This document shows, in pieces, positions 30,854-40,028 of a stretch of DNA of 64,000 nt. Location of the stretch: positions 33,424-97,423 of the forward strand of contig JBJMWE010000110.1 in the NCBI GenBank assembly GCA_045810285.1, given 5' to 3'. The DNA is from Scleromatobacter sp045810285 (GTDB lineage: Bacteria; Pseudomonadota; Gammaproteobacteria; Burkholderiales; Burkholderiaceae_C). The first letter of the stretch is position 1. Each line of letters opens with the position of its first letter. A program made the position numbers and the translations under genes. The notes below the pieces were generated by a model that saw only the letters and a list, made by a program, of their open reading frames with translations, ran no database searches and was not told where the DNA came from.

Positions 30854-32932
30854 ATGGCCGATCATGCTGGAGTGACTGCCTGGGACGGCAGCCTGGAGAC
30901 GTTCCGCCTGCTCGCGAACAGCTTGCAGGCGATGATCGCCTATTACGATTCGGAAGAGCTGGGCTACGGCTGCCGCTTCGCCAACAAGGCCTACGCCGCC
31001 ACCTTCGGCCTGACCGAGACCTCCATCATCGGCAAGACCTTCGCCGAGATCATCGGCGAGGCCGCCGCGCGCGAGGTCAAGCCGTCGATCGACACCGTCG
31101 TCGCCGAGAGCCGGGCCGTCGCCTACGTGCGCGAACTGGCGGGCCCCGACGGCAGCAAGCGCTGGATCGAGGTCAACGTCCTGCCCAACCTGCCGCGCGA
31201 GGGCCGCCCGGTGGGCGCGTTCGTGATCGTCACCGACATCACCGGCCACCGCCTGGCCACCGAGGCGCTGCGCCAGTCCGAGGAGCGCCTGGCCAAGTTC
31301 ATGCAGGCCAGTGCCGAGGGCATCGCGTTCCACCGCGACGGCATCGTCACCGACGCCAACCCGCCGCTGTGCGAGATGCTGGGCTACACGCTGGACGAGG
31401 TGCGCGGCAAGCCCGCGATCGACTTCGTCGCCTCCGACCATCGCGCCCACGTGCAGGCCGTGCTGGCCGGCGGGCTCGACGCGAGCTACGAGAGCGCCGT
31501 CATCCGCAAGGACGGCCGGCGCATCCCGGTAGAGCTGATCGGCCGCACGCTGATGTACGGCGAGGAAAGGCTGCGCATGTCGGTGGTGCGCGACCTGCGC
31601 GACCGCCATGCCGCGCAGGCGCGCATCCACCACCTGGCCCACCACGACGCGCTCACCGGCCTGCCCAACCGCATGTCGTTCATGGAGCGCCTGGGCCAGC
31701 AGATCGAGCTGGCGCGCGCGGCGGGCAAGTCGCTGGCGCTGCTGTTCGTCGACCTCGACCACTTCAAGCGCGTCAACGATTCGCTGGGCCACCTGATCGG
31801 CGACAAGCTGCTGCAGACCGTGGCCGCGCGCATCTCGGCCAGCCTGCGCACCAACGACGTCGTGGCCCGCTTCGGCGGCGACGAGTTCATCGTGCTCCTG
31901 GACGACGCCGGCCACGACGACGTCGCGCAGGTCGCGCAGAAGCTGCTGCGCGCCATCGAGCTGCCGGTCGAGGCGGAAGGGCGCGACCTGTCGGTGACGC
32001 CGTCGGTGGGCGTGGCCCTGTTCCCGCACGACGGCCAGACGCCCACGGAGCTGATCAAGAACGCCGACACGGCGATGTACATCGCCAAGTCGCGCGGCCG
32101 CGCCAACTGCCAGTTCTTCGACCCGGCCGTGGCCAGCGCGGCCTACGACGCGCTGGTGCTCGAGAGCCAGCTCACGCTGGCGCTGCAGCGCGAGGAGTTC
32201 GTGCTGCACTTCCAGCCGCAGGTGCGCGCCCGCGACGGCGCGCTCGCGGGCATCGAGGCCCTGATCCGCTGGATGCATCCGGAGCGCGGCATGCTGCGGC
32301 CCGACGCCTTCATCGCGCTGGCGGAACAGCAGCGCGTGATGCTGCCGATCAGCCAGTGGGTGCTGCGCACGGCGGCGCGCGCGGCACTGCAGTGGCGCTC
32401 GCAGGGGCTGATCGACGTGCCCGTCGCCGTCAACCTCTCCAGCATGCAGTTCCGCGCCAACGGCTTCGTCGACGCGGTGGCCCAGGTGCTGCGCGAGGAA
32501 GGCGTGCCGGGCCAGTGGCTGGAACTCGAGCTGACCGAGCGCATGCTCATGGACGACCTCGACGACGTCAAGCGCACCCTGCAGCAGCTGAAGGCGCTCG
32601 GCATGCGCGTCTCGGTCGACGACTTCGGCACCGGCTACTCGTCGCTCGCGCACCTGAAGGAACTGCCCATCGACGGCATGAAGATCGACCGCTCGTTCGT
32701 GCGCGACCTGCCGCACCAGCGCGGCTCGGTGGCCATCGCGCGCGCCGTCGTCCAGATGGCGCAGGGCCTGCAGCTGACGGTGGTGGCCGAGGGCGTCGAG
32801 AACGAGGAGCAGCGCCGCTTCCTCGTCGACCACGGCTGCGACCTGCTGCAGGGCGAGCTGATCAGCCTGCCGCTGCCGGCCACCGACCTCGCGCGCTGGA
32901 TCGTGCAGCACCAGGCGGCGCTGAGCGCCTGA
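30854..32932 (+). CDS. PAS-PAS-GGDEF-EAL c-di-GMP signalling protein
   Basis: The 692-residue soluble protein has two PAS domains (about 10-130 and 145-255), a GGDEF domain (about 265-425) and an EAL domain (about 440-690). The cyclase signature GGDEF (341-345, in ARFGGDEFIVLL) is intact, and so is the phosphodiesterase signature EAL (468-470, in GIEALIRWMHPERG). DDFGTGYSSL of the EAL catalytic loop is also present. The protein could therefore make or degrade c-di-GMP, with the PAS domains sensing an unknown signal. There are no membrane segments. Confidence 0.93.
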   Translation: MADHAGVTAWDGSLETFRLLANSLQAMIAYYDSEELGYGCRFANKAYAATFGLTETSIIGKTFAEIIGEAAAREVKPSIDTVVAESRAVAYVRELAGPDGSKRWIEVNVLPNLPREGRPVGAFVIVTDITGHRLATEALRQSEERLAKFMQASAEGIAFHRDGIVTDANPPLCEMLGYTLDEVRGKPAIDFVASDHRAHVQAVLAGGLDASYESAVIRKDGRRIPVELIGRTLMYGEERLRMSVVRDLRDRHAAQARIHHLAHHDALTGLPNRMSFMERLGQQIELARAAGKSLALLFVDLDHFKRVNDSLGHLIGDKLLQTVAARISASLRTNDVVARFGGDEFIVLLDDAGHDDVAQVAQKLLRAIELPVEAEGRDLSVTPSVGVALFPHDGQTPTELIKNADTAMYIAKSRGRANCQFFDPAVASAAYDALVLESQLTLALQREEFVLHFQPQVRARDGALAGIEALIRWMHPERGMLRPDAFIALAEQQRVMLPISQWVLRTAARAALQWRSQGLIDVPVAVNLSSMQFRANGFVDAVAQVLREEGVPGQWLELELTERMLMDDLDDVKRTLQQLKALGMRVSVDDFGTGYSSLAHLKELPIDGMKIDRSFVRDLPHQRGSVAIARAVVQMAQGLQLTVVAEGVENEEQRRFLVDHGCDLLQGELISLPLPATDLARWIVQHQAALSA

Positions 32933-32944
32933 GGACGCCACTTC

Positions 32945-33003
32945 GCCAGCGTCAGCCGCACGATCGGCCGCGCCGGCTTGCGGCGCGCCGCTTCGAATCG
33001 ACC
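32945..33003 (-). pseudogene. Duplicated 3' end fragment of the downstream acetyltransferase gene
   Basis: A 34-base stretch here (32952-32985) is identical to 33165-33198, inside the end of the acetyltransferase gene. Translated on the minus strand it reads ARRKPARPIVRL as in the intact gene, then diverges (TLAKW instead of KLEGK and stop). The rest of the gene is missing. A palindromic repeat lies between the two copies. It looks like a remnant of a tandem gene duplication. Confidence 0.65.
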
Positions 33004-33017
33004 ACAGTCAGGCGCGG

Positions 33018-33107
33018 CAGGGCGGGTTAGCCGCAGGCGTCACCCGCCATGGTGGCGCCTCGCAATGCCGGCGAACGGCGGGTTACGCCTGCGGCTGACC
33101 GCCCTAC
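33018..33107. repeat. Long palindromic repeat (copy 2)
   Basis: The left arm (33018-33049; AGGGCGGGTTAGCCGCAGGC then GTCACCCGCC) and right arm (33072-33107) are imperfect inverted repeats around about 22 bases. They are the same element as at 15,995-16,130. The tandem decamer tail of copy 1 is absent; a single GCCCTAC ends the right arm. Confidence 0.8.
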
Positions 33108-33147
33108 GACTCCACCAGGTCGCGGACCCGACGCAGGAACACTCGCG

Positions 33148-33738
33148 TCACTTCCCTTCGAGCTTCAGCCGCACGATCGGCCGCGCCGGCTTGCGGCGGG
33201 CCACCTCCTCGAAGCCGGCCGCGTCGAACAGCGTCTTGGAGCCGAACCAGGGCGCATCGCTCGCCGACGGGTGCGACTTGTCGACCGGATAGGCCTCCAG
33301 CAGCCGCACGCCGCGCCGCCGCGCCCAGCGGATCGCACCGGCCAGCAGGTCGCGCGCGACGCCCTGCTTGCGGTATTCGGACGGCACCACGAAGCAGACG
33401 ATGGACCAGACGGACTGCTCGTCGACGGGCTTCATCGTGGGCGAGCGCGCGAGCTTGGCATAGTCCGTGCGCGGGCCGAGCGAGATCCAGCCCACCGGCA
33501 CGCCGTCGCGGTAGCCGATCAACCCCGGCGGCGGGTCGTCGCCCGCCAGCGCCTTGAGCGCCTGCTTGCTGCGCTCGCGCTGCGCATCGCCCGGCCGCGT
33601 GAATCCGGTCTCCTTGCCGCTGACGCGGTAGTACATGCACCAGCAGCCGCGCGCGACGGAGCAACCGCGCGCCTCGAACAGCGCCTCGAGATCGGGCCAG
33701 CGGCCGGGCGTCAGGGGCTGGACGTCGAGCTTGGACAT
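33148..33738 (-). CDS. GNAT-family N-acetyltransferase
   Basis: The 196-residue protein has an N-terminal segment with two tryptophans and clustered cysteines (FEARGCSVARGCWCMYYR). The acetyl-CoA-binding region follows as VWSIVCFVVPSEYRKQGVARDLLAGAI. This resembles the group of acetyltransferases starting with a CWCMYYR-type motif. The acceptor is unknown. The start MSKLDVQPLTPGRW follows the stop of the upstream gene by 10 bases (33738 versus 33749), so the two are likely co-transcribed. A fragment of its 3' end is duplicated downstream. Confidence 0.87.
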   Translation of the reverse strand: MSKLDVQPLTPGRWPDLEALFEARGCSVARGCWCMYYRVSGKETGFTRPGDAQRERSKQALKALAGDDPPPGLIGYRDGVPVGWISLGPRTDYAKLARSPTMKPVDEQSVWSIVCFVVPSEYRKQGVARDLLAGAIRWARRRGVRLLEAYPVDKSHPSASDAPWFGSKTLFDAAGFEEVARRKPARPIVRLKLEGK

Positions 33739-33748
33739 GGGTCGCCGG

Positions 33749-34711
33749 TCAGCACCCCGCCACGCACTTGCCGCCGGCGTCGAACGACATCGTCTTGCCT
33801 GACAGCGGCACATGCACCGGCACGTGAACAGCCTTGGCGAACGCCTCGGTCCTGCTGCCCTCGCGCACCTTGCCGTCGACCGTGCCCACCTCGTTGGCGT
33901 GCGACGGGATCACCGACGCCGGCTTGACCAGGTCGTCGATGACGTAGGCCGCCTCGGCAGGCCCGGTGGTGAAGCCGTCGCCGATGTTCATGACGGCCAG
34001 CTTCGCGTGGTAGTAGTCGCGGACGACCAGTCGCTGGTCGGCGAGGATGCCCGTGTCGCCCGACAGCCAGGCGACCAGGCCGTTGCTGAAGCGCAGGACG
34101 TAGCCGGTGGCCGGGCCGACGTCGCCGGCAATGCCCGCGGCCTTCATCGCGTCGCCCGCGGCACCGCCGATGTAGGCCGGATCGACGCCGTTGCTGTGCA
34201 GCGCCGCGACGGTGGCGATCTTCACGCCGCCGATGGTGACGCTGCCGCCGAAGCGCGCCAGCACCGAGTTGGCCGGGTCGCCACCGTTTTTCCTGAGGCG
34301 GGACGCGAAGAACGGCGGCATCTCGCTGCCGGTCACGATCTTCGCCTTCTTGGCGAGCGCGATGTCGACGACGTTCGAATCGGGCGTGGGCACCGACACG
34401 TCCGGCCTGGCACAGGTGCCCGCGCCCTCGGCCTTGATGTGCGCCTCGCCGAGGTGGTCGTTGTGCATGTGGCTCAGCAGCACGACGTCGATGCGGCCGA
34501 GCCGCGGGTCGCCGCCGCCGGCCACGGTGTGGCCCGGGTCGTAGAGCAGGCGCGTGCCGTTGGGATCCTCGAAGACGAGCGCGCGATCCTGCGCGCAGAA
34601 CTCGCCCGCGATGCCGCCCAGCGGCGTGACCTTGACGTCCTGCGCCGACGCGGCGCCGACGAAGGCGGCGCCCAGCGCGGCCAGGACAATCGTCGAGTTC
34701 AGGCGTTCCAA
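33749..34711 (-). CDS. Exported metallo-beta-lactamase-fold hydrolase
   Basis: The 320-residue protein has the zinc-binding HxHxDH motif (HMHNDH, 81-86) after a leader with a good signal peptide (STIVLAALGAAFVGAASA). I infer a TTG start at 34711 (MERLNSTIVLAA), 4 bases after a GGGAGCC stretch. The nearest in-frame ATG (34789) would add 26 Arg-rich residues before the signal peptide. Further conserved points are WLSGDTGILAD and VIPSHANEVG, which suggest the UlaG-like/zinc-hydrolase branch rather than a true beta-lactamase. The substrate is unknown. It lies downstream of a RidA gene. Confidence 0.8.
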   Translation of the reverse strand: MERLNSTIVLAALGAAFVGAASAQDVKVTPLGGIAGEFCAQDRALVFEDPNGTRLLYDPGHTVAGGGDPRLGRIDVVLLSHMHNDHLGEAHIKAEGAGTCARPDVSVPTPDSNVVDIALAKKAKIVTGSEMPPFFASRLRKNGGDPANSVLARFGGSVTIGGVKIATVAALHSNGVDPAYIGGAAGDAMKAAGIAGDVGPATGYVLRFSNGLVAWLSGDTGILADQRLVVRDYYHAKLAVMNIGDGFTTGPAEAAYVIDDLVKPASVIPSHANEVGTVDGKVREGSRTEAFAKAVHVPVHVPLSGKTMSFDAGGKCVAGC

Positions 34712-34796
34712 TCGAGGCTCCCGCGTCCGGTTGAGGCGCGATCTTACGGCGACTCGCGCGCAGGCGCGCGCCGCAGCCGGGCACGCCACCGGCAGA

Positions 34797-35177
34797 TCAG
34801 GCCGCGGCGATCGCCGCGATCGAGATCTTCTGGCCCGGCACGCGCGTCGGGAACTTCGCCCCGGAGCGGGCCGGCGGGTCCGACGGGAACCAGCGCGCGT
34901 ATTCCTCGTTCATGCCGGCGAAGTCGTCGTCCTCGGCCAGCACGAAAGTGACGTTCACGATCTTGTCCATCGAGCTGCCCGCAGCCTCGAGGATGGCCTC
35001 GATGTTGCGCAGGCACTGGCGGGTCTGTTCCTGGATGGTCTCGCCGACGATGTCGCCGGTGGCGGCATCGCGCGGCGCGGTTCCGGATACGAACACCAGC
35101 CCGGCGGCCTTGACGGCCTGGCTGTACACGGCGGGCGTGCGGGCCGCCTGGTCGGTGAAGACGATCTCACGGGGCAT
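34797..35177 (-). CDS. RidA-family enamine/imine deaminase-like protein
   Basis: The 126-residue protein belongs to the YjgF/RidA family, which forms trimers and in RidA proper hydrolyses reactive enamines made by PLP enzymes. Visible features are YSQAVKAAGLVFVSGTAPRD, QTRQCLRNIEAILEAAGSSMDKIV and NVTFVLAEDDDF. The catalytic arginine normally found near residue 105 fits the segment RSGAKFPTRVPG. It is the second gene of an apparent minus-strand run beginning at 35707. Confidence 0.88.
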   Translation of the reverse strand: MPREIVFTDQAARTPAVYSQAVKAAGLVFVSGTAPRDAATGDIVGETIQEQTRQCLRNIEAILEAAGSSMDKIVNVTFVLAEDDDFAGMNEEYARWFPSDPPARSGAKFPTRVPGQKISIAAIAAA

Positions 35178-35203
35178 GGGGACTCCTTGGCGAGACAGGC
35201 GGC

Positions 35204-35707
35204 TCAGATCGGCCGCTTGACGTTGGCGTAGTCGTAATGGGTCACGATGTCGGCGGGGCCCGCCGGCGCCGCATGCCAGTTCTCGACGCTCACGACGAGT
35301 CCCGAGCCCTTGGCGATGGCGATGCGGCTGTCGGCGCTGCCGTCCGCGACGACGGTGTGCGTCGACCAGTTCGCCACCGGCTTGCCGTCGACCACCGAAT
35401 CGGGCAGCGCCTTGCACTGGTACGAGCGCGCATCCGCCAGGTTCGCGCGCGACATCGCGATGTTGGCTTCGACCGTCATCGGGCTCTTGCGCCAGCCGTC
35501 GCTGGTCTGCAGCCAGGTCGTGCCCTGCACGGTCACGCCATGGACGGTGTCCTTGCCGTGGGTGGAGATCGTGCTGTGGTCGGTGTGCAGCGACTTCTCG
35601 AGCGCGACGACGATGGCCCGGCATTCTGCAGACAGCTCGGCCGCCCCGCTCGCACCCGCCAGGCACGACGCGAGGGCGAACACGAGGAGGCTGGAGTGAA
35701 CGTGCAT
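35204..35707 (-). CDS. Exported protein of unknown function
   Basis: The 167-residue protein has a signal peptide (SSLLVFALASCLAGASGAAE) and a mature domain without recognised family. Two patterns may help searches: WLQTSDGWRKSPMTVEA, and IAIAKGSGLVVSVENWHAAP followed by DYANVKRPI. The fold could be a LolA- or NTF2-like beta-rich domain, but that is a guess. It is 26 bases upstream of the RidA-family gene in the same direction. Confidence 0.7.
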   Translation of the reverse strand: MHVHSSLLVFALASCLAGASGAAELSAECRAIVVALEKSLHTDHSTISTHGKDTVHGVTVQGTTWLQTSDGWRKSPMTVEANIAMSRANLADARSYQCKALPDSVVDGKPVANWSTHTVVADGSADSRIAIAKGSGLVVSVENWHAAPAGPADIVTHYDYANVKRPI

Positions 35708-35805
35708 CGGAGGACTTCCTTGGCCAGGGGTTGAAAGGGCCATTCTGCAACCGCGGCGGGCCAGTGTCGTGATTGGGCAGTTCGTCGAACAGGTCGCGAG
35801 CGACG

Positions 35806-37089
35806 CTACAACAGCCGCACGATGCGATCGGCCATCCGGTCGGCCGCGCCCTTGTGCGTGGACGCGAACGCCAGCGCACGCTGGCTCGCAAGCTCGCGCA
35901 GCTCGCTGCCGATGACCTGCAGCGCGCGCCGCAGCGCGTGCCCCATGTCGGGCTCCTGCCAGGCGGCGCCGGCGAGCGCGGCCTGCCTGGCGGCCTCGGC
36001 GAAGTTGAACGTCGACGGGCCCATCACGATGGGGCAGCCACAGGCCGCGGCCTCGATCAGGTTGTGGCCGCCGAGCGCCATGAAGCTGCCGCCCAGCAGC
36101 GCGACGTCCGACGCGGCGTAGTACTGCGGCATCTCGCCGAGCGAATCGCCCAGCCAGACGTCGACCTCGAGCGCGGACCGGGATGGGGCCTCGCCCCAGC
36201 TGCTGCGGCGCGCCACGCGCAGGCCGTTGGCCACCAGCAGGGCCTCGACCTCGTCGAAGCGCTGCGGATGGCGCGGCACCACGATCAGGAACGGGGGGCG
36301 ACCCTGGATGCGGCCCCACTCGCGCATCAGCTCGGCCTCCTCGCCTTCGCGCGTGATCGCCGCCAGCACCACCGGCCGGCCGATCTCCGCGTGCCAGCGC
36401 TTGCCGCGCGACAGCAGCGCGGGCGATGGCCGCACGTCGAACTTCAGGTTGCCCGACAGCGCGACGCGCTGCGCACCCGCCTCGCGCAGGCGTTCGGCGT
36501 CGTCCTCGGTCTGCGCCAGCACGTCGGCGACGACCGCGGCCGCCGGACGCATCAGCGCGGCGAAGCGCTCGCCCTGGCGTGCGCTCTTTTCCGACAGGCG
36601 CGCGTTGGCCAGGACCATCGGCACGCCGCGCTGCTGGGCGCCGTGCAGCAGGTTCGGCCAGATCTCGGTCTCCATCAGCACGCCGAGCGCGGGACGCGTG
36701 CGCAGGAGGAAGCGGCGCACGGCGCCCGGGCTGTCGAGCGGCAGCCACGACTGGCGATCGCCGTGGCGCATCAGCGCCTGGCCGGCGTCGCGGCCGGTGG
36801 CGGTGCCGTGCGTGAGCAGCAGCCGCATGTCGGGGCGGCGCTGGCGCAGCGCCTCGACCAGCGCGGTGGCCGCGCGCGTCTCGCCCAGCGACACGGCGTG
36901 CAGCCACAGCGAGCCCGGCTCGACCAGCGGGCCGTAGCCCAGGCGCTCGCGCATGGCGACGCGATAGCCCGGTTCCTTGCGGCCCCGCAGCCAGTAGCGC
37001 AGCAGGATGGCCGGCAGCAGCAGGCGCAGCGCGAACGTGTACGCCGCGAGCGCGGCGCGCTGCTTGAAGGTCATCGGCGGCTGCGGCAT
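35806..37089 (-). CDS. waaA: 3-deoxy-D-manno-octulosonic acid (Kdo) transferase
   Basis: The 427-residue inner-membrane glycosyltransferase adds Kdo to lipid IVA in lipopolysaccharide synthesis. An N-terminal anchor (FALRLLLPAILLRYW) precedes the GT-30 N-terminal domain (GSLWLHAVSLGETRAATALVEAL, LLLTHGTATGRDAG). The C-terminal half shows FLIVVPRHPQRFDEV and LLGGSFMALGGHNLIEAAACG, where the acidic/His-Asn region binds CMP-Kdo. The ATG at 37089 is used; a GTG two codons earlier is also possible. It is near the TolC-family gene, as in related genomes, but with an inserted block between them. Confidence 0.93.
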   Translation of the reverse strand: MPQPPMTFKQRAALAAYTFALRLLLPAILLRYWLRGRKEPGYRVAMRERLGYGPLVEPGSLWLHAVSLGETRAATALVEALRQRRPDMRLLLTHGTATGRDAGQALMRHGDRQSWLPLDSPGAVRRFLLRTRPALGVLMETEIWPNLLHGAQQRGVPMVLANARLSEKSARQGERFAALMRPAAAVVADVLAQTEDDAERLREAGAQRVALSGNLKFDVRPSPALLSRGKRWHAEIGRPVVLAAITREGEEAELMREWGRIQGRPPFLIVVPRHPQRFDEVEALLVANGLRVARRSSWGEAPSRSALEVDVWLGDSLGEMPQYYAASDVALLGGSFMALGGHNLIEAAACGCPIVMGPSTFNFAEAARQAALAGAAWQEPDMGHALRRALQVIGSELRELASQRALAFASTHKGAADRMADRIVRLL

Positions 37090-37255
37090 GCTCACGAGCC
37101 GCGAACGATTCCGGCGCGTCCGAGCGGCGGGTCGAAGCGCGTCCGGTCGAGGCGCAAGGCGCAGACGTGGCTCCGGCCACGGCGGGCATTTGCAACGACG
37201 AGCAGGCGTGTCCTGGCCTGCCGAGCGGGTGTGCGCGATGCGTTCACGGCTTCTT

Positions 37256-38644
37256 CTAGTGCGCGGCGGCGCCGACGTGAGCGTCGGGCTTGACCTTGCG
37301 CAGCGCCTCCATGAAGTCGTGCTGGATGCGTTGCAGCGCGGCCTCGGTGTGGCCCTCGAAGCGCAGCACCAGCACCGGCGTGGTGTTGGACGCGCGGATC
37401 AGGCCGAAGCCGTCCGCGTACTCGGCCCGCAGGCCGTCGATGGTGAGGATCTCCGCGCCGGGAAACCGGGCCTCGGCCAGCAGGCGCTCGATGATGCGGG
37501 GCGGCTCGCCTTCGTCGCAGGGCACGTTGAGCTCGGGCGTGCTGAAGCTGGTGGGCAGCTCCTCGAGCACGGCGCTCGGGTCGGCGCTGCGCGAGAGGAT
37601 CTCCAGCAGGCGTGCCGCCGTGTACGTGGCGTCGTCGAAGCCGTACCAGCGCTCGGCAAAGAAGATGTGGCCGCTCATCTCGCCGGCGATGGGCGCACCG
37701 GTCTCCTTGAGCTTGGCCTTGACCAGCGAGTGCCCGGTCTTCCACATCAGCGGCTCGCCGCCCGCCTCGCGGATGGCGATCGGCAGGCGCTGCGAGCACT
37801 TGACGTCGTAGATGATGGACGCGCCCTTCACGCGGCTGAGGACGTCGCGCGCGAACAGCATCAGCTGGCGGTCCGGATAGATGATGCTGCCGCTGCGCGT
37901 GACCACGCCCAGGCGGTCGCCGTCGCCGTCGAACGCCAGGCCCAGCTCGGCCTCGGTGGCATGCACCGTGCGGATCAGGTCGACGAGGTTCTCGGGCTTG
38001 GACGGGTCGGGATGGTGGTTGGGGAAGTCGCCGTCGACGCGGCTGTAGAGGTCGATCACCTCGCAGCCCAGCGCGCGCAGGATGCCGGGCGCCGACGCGC
38101 CGGGAATGCCGTTGCCCGAATCGACGACGATCTTCATCGGTCGCGCGAGCTTGCAGTCGCCCACGATGCGCTGCGTGTACTCGGCCAGGATGTCCATCCG
38201 GCCGACGCGGCCCTCGCCCATCACGTAGTCCTCGTTCTGCATGCGCTGGCGCAGCTGCTGGATGTCGTCGCCGAAGATCGCGCGGCCGGCCAGCACCATC
38301 TTGAAGCCGTTCCAGTTCTTCGGGTTGTGGCTGCCCGTGACCTGGATGCCCGAATGGCAGCCATGCGCGCCCCGCGTGGCGGCCACGTAGTAAAGCATCG
38401 GCGTGGTGACGGCGCCGATGTCGACCACGTCCAGGCCGGTCGATGCCAGGCCCTTGACCAGCGCCGCCACCAGGCGCGGGCCCGACACGCGCCCGTCGCG
38501 GCCGACCGCCACCGCCTTCTCGCCCAGGCGCACCGCCTCGCTGCCGAACGCCCGGCCGAGGTGCTCGGCGAAGGTCTCGTCGAGCGCCTGGTCGACGATG
38601 CCGCGGATGTCGTAGGCCTTGAAGGCGGATGCTTGGACTTGCAT
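37256..38644 (-). CDS. Phosphomannomutase/phosphoglucomutase
   Basis: The 462-residue alpha-D-phosphohexomutase converts hexose-6-phosphates to hexose-1-phosphates for LPS, exopolysaccharide or nucleotide-sugar synthesis, like AlgC/ManB. The four-domain pattern is intact: phosphoserine S105 in QVTGSHNPKN, metal-binding DGDGDR (239-244), the sugar-binding GEMSGH and the phosphate-binding C-terminal RASNTTPVLVLRFEG. The enzyme is typically bifunctional. It lies upstream of waaA in the same direction with a 160-base gap. Confidence 0.93.
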   Translation of the reverse strand: MQVQASAFKAYDIRGIVDQALDETFAEHLGRAFGSEAVRLGEKAVAVGRDGRVSGPRLVAALVKGLASTGLDVVDIGAVTTPMLYYVAATRGAHGCHSGIQVTGSHNPKNWNGFKMVLAGRAIFGDDIQQLRQRMQNEDYVMGEGRVGRMDILAEYTQRIVGDCKLARPMKIVVDSGNGIPGASAPGILRALGCEVIDLYSRVDGDFPNHHPDPSKPENLVDLIRTVHATEAELGLAFDGDGDRLGVVTRSGSIIYPDRQLMLFARDVLSRVKGASIIYDVKCSQRLPIAIREAGGEPLMWKTGHSLVKAKLKETGAPIAGEMSGHIFFAERWYGFDDATYTAARLLEILSRSADPSAVLEELPTSFSTPELNVPCDEGEPPRIIERLLAEARFPGAEILTIDGLRAEYADGFGLIRASNTTPVLVLRFEGHTEAALQRIQHDFMEALRKVKPDAHVGAAAH

Positions 38645-38797
38645 GGGCGTTGTTTCAGGAAGCGTGGGCGGTGGCTGGCGATTCTACGAGGGGTGCCCGG
38701 CTGTTCCGGCAACCGGCCATTCACACGGCCGGCTGTCGATCCGTCGTTTCGGCCGGCGATTCGTCCCGCACGGCTCGCCGGCCCCGCGCAGGCTGCC

Positions 38798-38803
38798 TAA
38801 ACT
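38798..38803 (+). promoter_or_regulatory. -10 box of the LytS-type kinase gene (probably leaderless)
   Basis: TAAACT ends 6 bases before the ATG at 38810, and no Shine-Dalgarno sequence is present. The arrangement matches those at 1990 and 30,843. Confidence 0.4.
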
Positions 38804-38809
38804 GGCCCC

Positions 38810-39997
38810 ATGACGCATACTGCAAATCCCCGCATCCTGCTGGGCGCCTTGCGCGGGTCGTGGCGCAGCTGGATGGACGCCGAACAGCCGAGCGCACCGA
38901 TCGGGTGGCAGATCTTCAGGACCTTCGTGTGGGCCGGCGGCTTCGCGCTGGTGTTCACCGTCATCGGGTTCGTGGCGACGGCCCGCACGGTCGCCGACTG
39001 GCTGGACGGTTCGAACTGGGCACTCTGGCTTGGACGCAACTACGTCGTCGCGGCCATCATCAGCTTCGCGATCCAGGGCTTGTTCAAGCTGGTCTTCCGG
39101 CTGTTCGGAACGGCGCGGCTCGCGACGCTCGCCGGCTGGAAGCGCACGGCGTTCTTCAGCGTCATCCCGCTGCTGGGGACGGCCATCGGCTGGCCCATCG
39201 GGATCGCCCTGCTCTATGGCCGCGCGCCGATGGTGTCGGCGCTGACGTCCGGCATGGTCATCTCGCTGGCCGTGGTCGCGCTCATGATGAGCATGCTGTT
39301 CCACCTGTACTTCTCGCTGCGCCACAGGGAGATCAATGCCCGCATGCGCGCCAACGAGGCGCAGCTGCGGCTGCTGCAGGGCCAGATGGAGCCGCACTTC
39401 CTGTTCAACACGCTGGCCAACGTCATCTGCATGATCGATGCGGACGCGCCGCGCGCCAAGCACACGCTGGAGGCGCTCACCGACTACCTGCGCGCCTCGC
39501 TGGGCAGCCTGCGCGGTGGCGACAGCACGCTCGCCGCCGAGCTCGACCTGGCCAGCCGCTACTTGCAGCTGATGCAGGCGCGCATGGGCGACCGGCTGCG
39601 CTTCGAGATCGCCGCCGACGATGCCCTGCGCCAGGCCGCGCTGATGCCGCTGGTGCTGCAGCCGCTGATCGAGAACGCGGTCAAGCACGGCCTCGAGCCG
39701 CAGGTCGACGGCGGCACCGTGCGCGTGACGGCCACGCGCCTGGCCGCGGGCGGCCACGACGCGCTGCAGGTCTGCGTGGAGGACGACGGCGCGGGGCTGG
39801 CCGCCGCCGCGGCTCGCCCGCGCCGCCGGGTGGCCGGCGGGGCGGACGGCAACGGCATCGCGCTGGCCAACCTGCGCGAACGGCTGCGCTCGCGCTTCGG
39901 CCCGGCCGCGCAGCTGACGCTGTCCGAGCTCGATGGCGGCCGCGGCACCCGCGCCTGCCTCATGATCCCCTGGCAGGCCGCCCGCGCCGCCCCCTGA
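38810..39997 (+). CDS. LytS/AlgZ-type sensor histidine kinase
   Basis: The 395-residue kinase has four N-terminal membrane segments (about 39-57, 77-97, 115-135 and 146-165). A short coiled coil and the His_kinase domain follow; its phospho-acceptor is H196 in QMEPHFLFNTLAN. The ATPase has the N-box PLIENAVKHGLEP, the G1 box EDDGAGL and the G2 box GNGIALANLRERL. It should phosphorylate the response regulator encoded 31 bases downstream. The signal is unknown; such pairs often control cell-surface or exopolysaccharide genes. Confidence 0.9.
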   Translation: MTHTANPRILLGALRGSWRSWMDAEQPSAPIGWQIFRTFVWAGGFALVFTVIGFVATARTVADWLDGSNWALWLGRNYVVAAIISFAIQGLFKLVFRLFGTARLATLAGWKRTAFFSVIPLLGTAIGWPIGIALLYGRAPMVSALTSGMVISLAVVALMMSMLFHLYFSLRHREINARMRANEAQLRLLQGQMEPHFLFNTLANVICMIDADAPRAKHTLEALTDYLRASLGSLRGGDSTLAAELDLASRYLQLMQARMGDRLRFEIAADDALRQAALMPLVLQPLIENAVKHGLEPQVDGGTVRVTATRLAAGGHDALQVCVEDDGAGLAAAAARPRRRVAGGADGNGIALANLRERLRSRFGPAAQLTLSELDGGRGTRACLMIPWQAARAAP

Positions 39998-40028
39998 CGT
40001 TACGACGCCCCTGGAGACCGCCCCTGCC

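Noticed and set aside
33749..34789. ATG start for the metallo-beta-lactamase-fold gene
   Set aside because: Gives an Arg-rich extension before a perfect signal peptide; the TTG at 34711 with GGGAG fits better.
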